In this document: piece after piece, positions 34,567-37,477 of the stretch
Numbering within the stretch: position 1 is the first letter of the stretch
How the letters are laid out: each line of letters starts with the position of its first letter
Assembly (NCBI GenBank): GCA_030431475.1
Contig: JAUIJD010000045.1
Span: 1-37,477 of the forward strand
DNA length: 37,477 nt
Direction of reading: 5' to 3'
Source: Verrucomicrobiia bacterium
GTDB taxonomy: Bacteria; Verrucomicrobiota; Verrucomicrobiia; Verrucomicrobiales; Akkermansiaceae
The notes under the pieces: generated by a model
Told to the model about the DNA's origin: nothing
Database searches by the model: none
The model's input: the letters and a program-made list of their open reading frames with translations, nothing else
Made by a program: the position numbers and the translations under genes

Positions 34567-34666
34567 GAAGGGCTCAACCCTTGCGTCCCTTGTCTTCGTC
34601 GGCACAGACCGGCTGATGAAAAGATCCTGAACACCGCATCACCACCCCCGGAGCGCAACCCCGGCC

Positions 34667-34926
34667 CTACCCGCCGCCGAAGAGGATTCCGAGAATGACG
34701 GCAACCAAGCCGAGTTGAAGCACCAGGAACAGGCGGCACAGCGCCAGCATCCCACCGTCCTTCCGCTTCCTGGCGAGCTCCGTCGCCTGCTGCCGGTCGA
34801 CCCCATCGCCCGCCCGAAATCCGCGCCGGTGATGCGGCCCTGCCGATGACGCAGGCAGTACGGCCGAATCGCCCCCAGCCAAAGCACCACGAGCAATACC
34901 GGAATGATGACCAGGAGCACCCCCAT
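34667..34926 (-). pseudogene. Frameshifted gene for a small two-helix membrane protein
   Basis: Two overlapping frames make one sensible protein. From ATG 34926 comes MGVLLVIIPVLLVVLWLGA...GADFGRAMG, then the frame must change at the G run (CCCC on the plus strand, 34801-34804). It continues as VDRQQATELARKRKDGGM...LVLQLGLVAVILGILFGGG to TAG at 34667. One extra G would restore an 86-aa protein with a membrane helix at each end and a charged middle. This is either a real one-base deletion or a homopolymer error. It lies on the same strand as the cassette genes to its right and may be an old cassette. Confidence 0.6.
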
Positions 34927-34980
34927 CAGATCAGCTTCGACTTCCCCGGATGCATCGGTCTCCCCCCGCACTCGCCGATC

Positions 34981-35063
34981 TTGAAACCGGCGACCTCCCG
35001 GTTCTGGAATCTCCCGGGGAGGTCAAAGGCCGCTGTCAGGGGACGTCCTGATCCGGCTTTCAT
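34981..35063 (-). other. Degenerate attC-like site (attC5)
   Basis: On the minus strand it begins ATGAAAGCCGG, passes through CAGCGGCCTTTGACC and ends CGGTTTCAA. The first half aligns with the intact attC at 36915 (AAGCCGG then CAGCGGCCTT at the same spacing). Its R'-like end GTTTCAA equals that of the next site (35698). It encloses the hairpin GACCTCCC/GGGAGGTC. It is shorter (83 bp) and has lost the AAC core. It starts 10 bases after the stop of the gene at 35074. Confidence 0.45.
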
Positions 35064-35073
35064 TGAAAATTCC

Positions 35074-35670
35074 CTATTCTTCCAGCCCATATCGTTCTCG
35101 ATAGGCGCGGATCCCCTTGTCGTAGCGCTCAAACACCTCTCGATCCCACTCCAGCATGCTGGTGGTCCACGGATCGTCCGAATCGTAGTTGACCGTCAGA
35201 TTGCGGTGGTAGCGGTCGAGAGCCTCCTCCCGAAAGTGAAGCGCCTGTGCGTAGCAATAGTGGCGGAGGTGAAGATTCAGGCATGAAAATCCGATGGCGA
35301 ACCCGATGAAGAGAGACACCACGAACACCCGTTTCCAAAGCCGCGGAACTCTCCGGGTCCCGCCCAGCACCGCACACAGGGCGAACACCGACAAGGCGAT
35401 CGAGAATGCAAGAAAGCCCTCCGGGATACTCAGCTGGAAGGGGTCGGAGCTCGTGGTGTAGAACCAAAGATTGGAGCCATCATACGCGAAACACGCGAGT
35501 GTCGTCACGAACTGCAGCCAAGTCAGGCTCCAAAGCGAATAGGCGTTCAAAGCCGTAAGCATCGTGGCTTGCCAAGGCCAACGAGCGAGGACAGGGCGCC
35601 TGAGACCGAACGTCACCCGCCTGGCACTCGCCTCGTCGCTCAATGGAGGGAAAAGCAAACGAGCAGGCAC
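35074..35670 (-). CDS. Three-helix membrane protein, possible cassette gene
   Basis: 198 aa with a GTG start; an internal ATG 36 codons later is an alternative. It is not recognised. Membrane helices lie at about 38-62, 84-103 and 113-132, and the last third is a soluble charged tail (HLRHYCYAQALHFREEALDRYHRN...WDREVFERYDKGIRAYRERYG). It lies 33 bases inside the boundary of the attC at 35698 and ends just before a degenerate attC, so it may be an integron cassette gene (717 bp cassette). Base composition is lower in GC than the core genes. Confidence 0.6.
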   Translation of the reverse strand: MPARLLFPPLSDEASARRVTFGLRRPVLARWPWQATMLTALNAYSLWSLTWLQFVTTLACFAYDGSNLWFYTTSSDPFQLSIPEGFLAFSIALSVFALCAVLGGTRRVPRLWKRVFVVSLFIGFAIGFSCLNLHLRHYCYAQALHFREEALDRYHRNLTVNYDSDDPWTTSMLEWDREVFERYDKGIRAYRERYGLEE

Positions 35671-35697
35671 GGCATCGGATTCTTACTTGGCACAAGG

Positions 35698-35815
35698 TTG
35701 AAACGCAACTGACCCGACCCTCGTGGCGCCCAGCGCGATTCGTTGGGCGGATTCTAGTCGCCAAAACCGTCTGCGAAAAGGGCGCTGTAAGGGATCCCCC
35801 AGTGGTTTGTTCTGC
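35698..35815 (-). other. Integron attC-like site (attC4)
   Basis: On the minus strand R'' is GCAGAAC (35815-35809) and R' is GTTTCAA (35704-35698). The interior has CGCC and GGCGCC arms and shares GGCGCCACGAGGGTCGG with the other sites. The box GCAGAAC is complementary to GTTCTGC at the start of cassette C. Just outside it a near-identical copy of the end (ACCTAAC then AAACCACTGGGG) is duplicated and carries the stop codon of the cassette gene. Confidence 0.6.
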
Positions 35816-35827
35816 CCCAGTGGTTTG

Positions 35828-36253
35828 TTAGGTGTCGTAGTAGCCATCCCAGGGGTCGAAGAATGCCATGTAGTTGCCAGGCTGAAGCTCGATTCCTCCA
35901 GTCTCTTCCTCGGGAATGAAGCCAAACTCAGTTCCGTTGTGATCGGTCGAGAATGGTGCTACCCGGATGTCGCAGAATGTGGCTCCTTCCAGTTCACTCA
36001 TTCGGCGATCGAGCAGGGTTCGTGCTGAATCCTTATCCATCTCCGCTCGCGAGCCTAGATCATCGATTCGTGCTCCTCGGAATTTCCCGTCCGGATCGAA
36101 AAGGAATACGGCAAGAAACTCAGCACCGGGATCGTCGCCTCTTGCGGGTCGGAACGGGGTAGTTACGAAAAACTGCGTTCCATCGGGCAGCTTGCCAATT
36201 CGATCAGCGTGGTAGTCGTCATGCTTGATTGGAAACGTTTCGGGGAAGCCCAT
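35828..36253 (-). CDS. Cassette C gene, unknown protein
   Basis: 141 aa; not recognised. It starts MGFPETFPIKHDDYHADRIG 15 bases inside the cassette and ends PWDGYYDT. It is acidic, soluble, with no signal or membrane helix. Predicted beta strands (TQFFVTTPF, AEFLAVFLFDPDG) and a helix (DKDSARTLLDRRMSELEG) suggest a small alpha/beta domain. The TAA stop lies in a duplicated R''-like box. GC is clearly lower than in the chromosomal genes to the left. The function is unknown; acidic small cassette proteins are sometimes immunity or antitoxin-like, but nothing here shows it. Confidence 0.75.
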   Translation of the reverse strand: MGFPETFPIKHDDYHADRIGKLPDGTQFFVTTPFRPARGDDPGAEFLAVFLFDPDGKFRGARIDDLGSRAEMDKDSARTLLDRRMSELEGATFCDIRVAPFSTDHNGTEFGFIPEEETGGIELQPGNYMAFFDPWDGYYDT

Positions 36254-36262
36254 GGTTTCTTG

Positions 36263-36392
36263 GCAGAACGTCGAAGGCTAGGCGACCCGGGTCTCCATGG
36301 CGGCCAGTCCTAGTTTCGGTGGAATCTCTACCAGCCCGATCCCTGCGTAACAAGGCCGCTGATCAGGGTCGCTCTACGCCGGCTTGTTCGCC
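36263..36392 (-). other. Integron attC-like site (attC1)
   Basis: 130 bp. On the minus strand R'' is GGCGAAC (36392-36386) followed by AAGCCGGCG, and R' is GTTCTGC (36269-36263) preceded by CTTCGAC. It shares CAGCGGCCTTGTT and CCGCCATGG with the other sites. It separates the genes of cassettes B and C. Confidence 0.75.
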
Positions 36393-36410
36393 TTTAGTCG
36401 ATTCTGGCGG

Positions 36411-36782
36411 TCACTCGACACCTTCAAATCGATCCCGATCCTTCCAGAATGGGCAGTGTGGACAACTCTCTCCCTCAGGATAATCAACGCCCTCCTCATG
36501 TGGGCATCCAAAGACCTTCTCAACCATGATGAGCGATCGAACCTCATGTTCGCGAAGTCGTGCGAGGATCGACTCCTGGGTTGGGACATCGAACCGGATA
36601 TCCTTGTCCTCCTGAAAGTAGCGGTGGATCATCGCCTCTTCCTCGTCGTCGGTCAGAAAAATTCCCAGAACCGCTTTGGTCGCACGTTTGTCGTCGGGAC
36701 CATAAAACGCGAGTGAGGCCCGAGGCAGGCCTTGGTCCCCAGCCTTCGCTTTCTTCCGGAGGTTCGTGATTGGTTTGGCCAT
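36411..36782 (-). CDS. Cassette B gene, unknown protein with Cys/His cluster
   Basis: 123 aa from ATG 36782, 15 bases after the cassette boundary; the frame continues upstream only through attC2. It is not recognised. It begins basic (MAKPITNLRKKAKAG), contains ASLAFYGPDDKRATKAVLGIF, and ends with a possible metal site: CPH, then CPHC (FGCPHEEGVDYPEGESCPHC). There are no membrane segments. The stop lies 18 bases before the R'' of attC1. GC is low relative to the core genes. Confidence 0.75.
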   Translation of the reverse strand: MAKPITNLRKKAKAGDQGLPRASLAFYGPDDKRATKAVLGIFLTDDEEEAMIHRYFQEDKDIRFDVPTQESILARLREHEVRSLIMVEKVFGCPHEEGVDYPEGESCPHCPFWKDRDRFEGVE

Positions 36783-36791
36783 CTGATCTGT

Positions 36792-36921
36792 GGCGAACGT
36801 CTGAGGCATGGCGCGACGCCCCCAATGGCGGCGCTCCCGTGACCTCTTGAGAGGAGAAAAGCACCAAAACGGATTTTCAACAAGGCCGCTGGTAGGCGTC
36901 GCCATCGCCGGCTTGTTCTGC
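36792..36921 (-). other. Integron attC-like site (attC2)
   Basis: 130 bp. On the minus strand R'' is GCAGAAC (36921-36915) followed by AAGCCGGCG, and R' is GTTCGCC (36798-36792). Inner arms pair: GCGACGCC (36813-36820) with GGCGTCGC (36895-36902), and GCGGC with GCCGC next to them. This gives the long imperfect hairpin expected of attC. It contains the end of cassette A's gene. Confidence 0.78.
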
Positions 36922-37227
36922 TTCTTTGAGATTCTTGAGGGTCCGAGGTCTGGGGCCAATTACTGCATCAAGTTCATCGAGCAACAGGGCAATATCGAAC
37001 ATCGATCGCGAGCGATAAAAATCGACCTCACCCGCATCGGTCTGCAACCAAAGATGAATCAGCCTGCGGAACCAGTGGCGCTTCGCCTCTAGAGTGATCC
37101 CGGTGACTGCCGATGAGGGAATAGTCCTCTGAGGTCTAGCAAGTTCACACACAAGAGAATCTGGTGTGACCGCCACCTGGACATTCCGCCTCGGTCCACC
37201 GTCAATTGAGATCAACTTGCCGATCAT
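36877..37227 (-). CDS. Cassette A gene, unknown protein ending inside attC
   Basis: 116 aa; not recognised. The ATG lies 11 bases inside the cassette boundary. It starts MIGKLISIDGGPRRNVQVAV and contains EAKRHWFRRLIHLWLQ and FDIALLLDELDAVIG. It looks like a small soluble alpha/beta protein. The last 15 or so codons (KEAEQAGDGDAYQRPC) are encoded by attC2 itself, with the stop inside the site, a known habit of cassette genes. GC is lower than in core genes. Confidence 0.72.
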   Translation of the reverse strand: MIGKLISIDGGPRRNVQVAVTPDSLVCELARPQRTIPSSAVTGITLEAKRHWFRRLIHLWLQTDAGEVDFYRSRSMFDIALLLDELDAVIGPRPRTLKNLKEAEQAGDGDAYQRPC

Positions 37228-37232
37228 TTCCA

Positions 37233-37355
37233 GCAGAACGTCAAAGGAATGGCGCGCCGACCCTCATGGCGGCGCTCCGACTCCAGTTGCCGGAGTGAAC
37301 CACCAAACACGATCTCCGACAAGGCCGCTGTAAGGTGTCGCCATCTCCGACTTGT
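37233..37355 (-). other. Integron attC-like site interrupted by an intron (attC3)
   Basis: R' is GTTCTGC on the minus strand (37239-37233). The site carries GGCGCGCCGACCC, CATGGCGGCGCTCCG, ACAAGGCCGCTG and TCGCCATCTCCGACTTGT in the same order as attC2. At TTGT (37352-37355) the expected TCTGC is missing and intron-like sequence begins. Without the insertion the site would be about 128 bp. Confidence 0.75.
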
Positions 37356-37477
37356 GTATGCCCATCATGGGCGTGAACCAAAGGGGGTTCAAGTCCCCCG
37401 TGCGATGGAACGATGAAAGAAGAAAGCACTACCAGAAGCCAACTGCGGAAGGGCGACCGACCGTGGGAAAGCAGGCT
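37356..37477 (+). mobile_element. 5' end of a group IIC intron inserted in attC
   Basis: The first 122 bases are present. They begin GTATGCCCATCATGGGCG, then a stem GGGGG-TTCAAGT-CCCCC (37383-37399), then GTGCGATGGAACGATGAAAG, and CAGAAGCCAACTGCGGAAGG. The order of elements follows the start of the Oceanobacillus iheyensis group IIC intron as I remember it (GUGUGCCC, AUGGGUG, AGGG...GUCCC, AGCC, AAGGGUG). Insertion is at TTGT within the attC R'' core, opposite in direction to the cassette genes, as reported for IIC-attC introns. The rest, including any reverse transcriptase, lies outside the window. Confidence 0.78.

Larger units (their letters stand above)
35698..37360 (-). mobile_element. 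Integron gene-cassette array (distal part)
   Basis: Cassette boundaries are set by the G/TT cut inside each R'. Cassette C spans 35704-36268 (565 bp), B 36269-36797 (529 bp) and A 36798-37238 (441 bp). Each holds one minus-strand gene that starts 11-15 bases after the boundary and ends at or in the attC. R' and the next R'' of the same cassette are complementary in all three (GTTCTGC/GCAGAAC, GTTCGCC/GGCGAAC, GTTCTGC/GCAGAAC), as expected for circularised cassettes. The integrase is not in the window and should lie to the right. Confidence 0.8.

Noticed and set aside
34488-34987. Short direct repeat (TCGCC-ATCTTGAA) flanking the frameshifted gene as cassette ends
   Set aside because: The left copy lacks the GTT core and any palindromic arm, so a further cassette cannot be supported.
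35698-37360. Spaced repeats considered as a CRISPR array
   Set aside because: Repeat units are about 120-130 bp, imperfect, and 440-565 bp apart with genes between them; there are no short regular spacers.
37356-37410. GGGGG-TTCAAGT-CCCCC looks like a tRNA T arm and 3' acceptor
   Set aside because: No matching D arm, anticodon arm or 5' acceptor precedes it, and the surrounding sequence fits the start of a group IIC intron broken into attC.
37241-37429. A 62-codon minus-strand frame in attC3
   Set aside because: It is made from the attC site and intron sequence and has no features of a gene.

Overview
The window comes from a high-GC, gene-dense bacterial chromosome that looks like a verrucomicrobium (PVC superphylum, Verrucomicrobiales type). 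Evidence: a secreted 'membrane-bound dehydrogenase' with haem c typical of Planctomycetes/Verrucomicrobia, a PEP-CTERM protease, Tat-exported Gfo/Idh/MocA oxidoreductases, an MJ0042-type zinc-ribbon protein, and many small palindromic intergenic repeats. Most start codons have no Shine-Dalgarno sequence and instead follow a C-rich leader. The assignment is inference from gene content; no rRNA is present.

Layout, left to right. 1-5319 (+): tail of an unknown gene, a strong terminator, a three-part dehydrogenase/cytochrome, then cdaA (c-di-AMP synthase) overlapping a reduced CdaR-like membrane anchor, then bioD. 5324-10596: a serine beta-lactamase-fold protein (-), trpB translationally coupled to a PEP-CTERM metalloprotease and a membrane protein (+), a small membrane protein and a GNAT acetyltransferase (-). 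10759-14325 (+): the rpmH-rnpA-yidD-yidC cluster followed by a CvfB-like S1 protein. 14333-19786 (-): a Wzz-like protein, a dihydroorotate-dehydrogenase-like protein and pyruvate:ferredoxin oxidoreductase (nifJ). 19946-24135: a zinc-ribbon protein (+) facing a five-gene ECF sigma/anti-sigma/secreted protein/DUF1573/rhodanese operon (-). 24267-26462 (-): a VapBC-type toxin-antitoxin pair with a clear operator, then an acyl carrier protein coupled to an FAD oxidoreductase. 26709-34449: probable carbohydrate-handling genes (two Gfo/Idh/MocA proteins, a nucleoside-symporter-like transporter, an FGE-like protein, an MFS transporter) and ApbE.

The right end (about 34.98-37.48 kb) is the most interesting part. 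It is a lower-GC array of small unknown genes, all on the minus strand, each ending at a conserved imperfect palindrome. Three sites are intact or nearly so and 123-130 bp long; one is 118 bp with a duplicated end, and one is an eroded 83-bp copy. In each cassette the first bases after the upstream site are the exact reverse complement of the terminal box of its own downstream site, which is the signature of integron gene cassettes with attC sites. In the rightmost attC, the sequence is broken exactly at TTGT by what looks like the 5' end of a group IIC intron, in the orientation opposite to the cassette genes, as described for IIC-attC introns. By the usual integron layout the integrase should lie beyond the right edge. 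I read this as the distal end of a chromosomal integron with cassettes of unknown function.

Several families of short dyad repeats sit between the genes. One provides the last codons and stop of the FAD oxidoreductase. The main regulatory features are the vapBC promoter/operator, which predicts a leaderless mRNA, and a few -35/-10 promoters with TAG-type -10 boxes.
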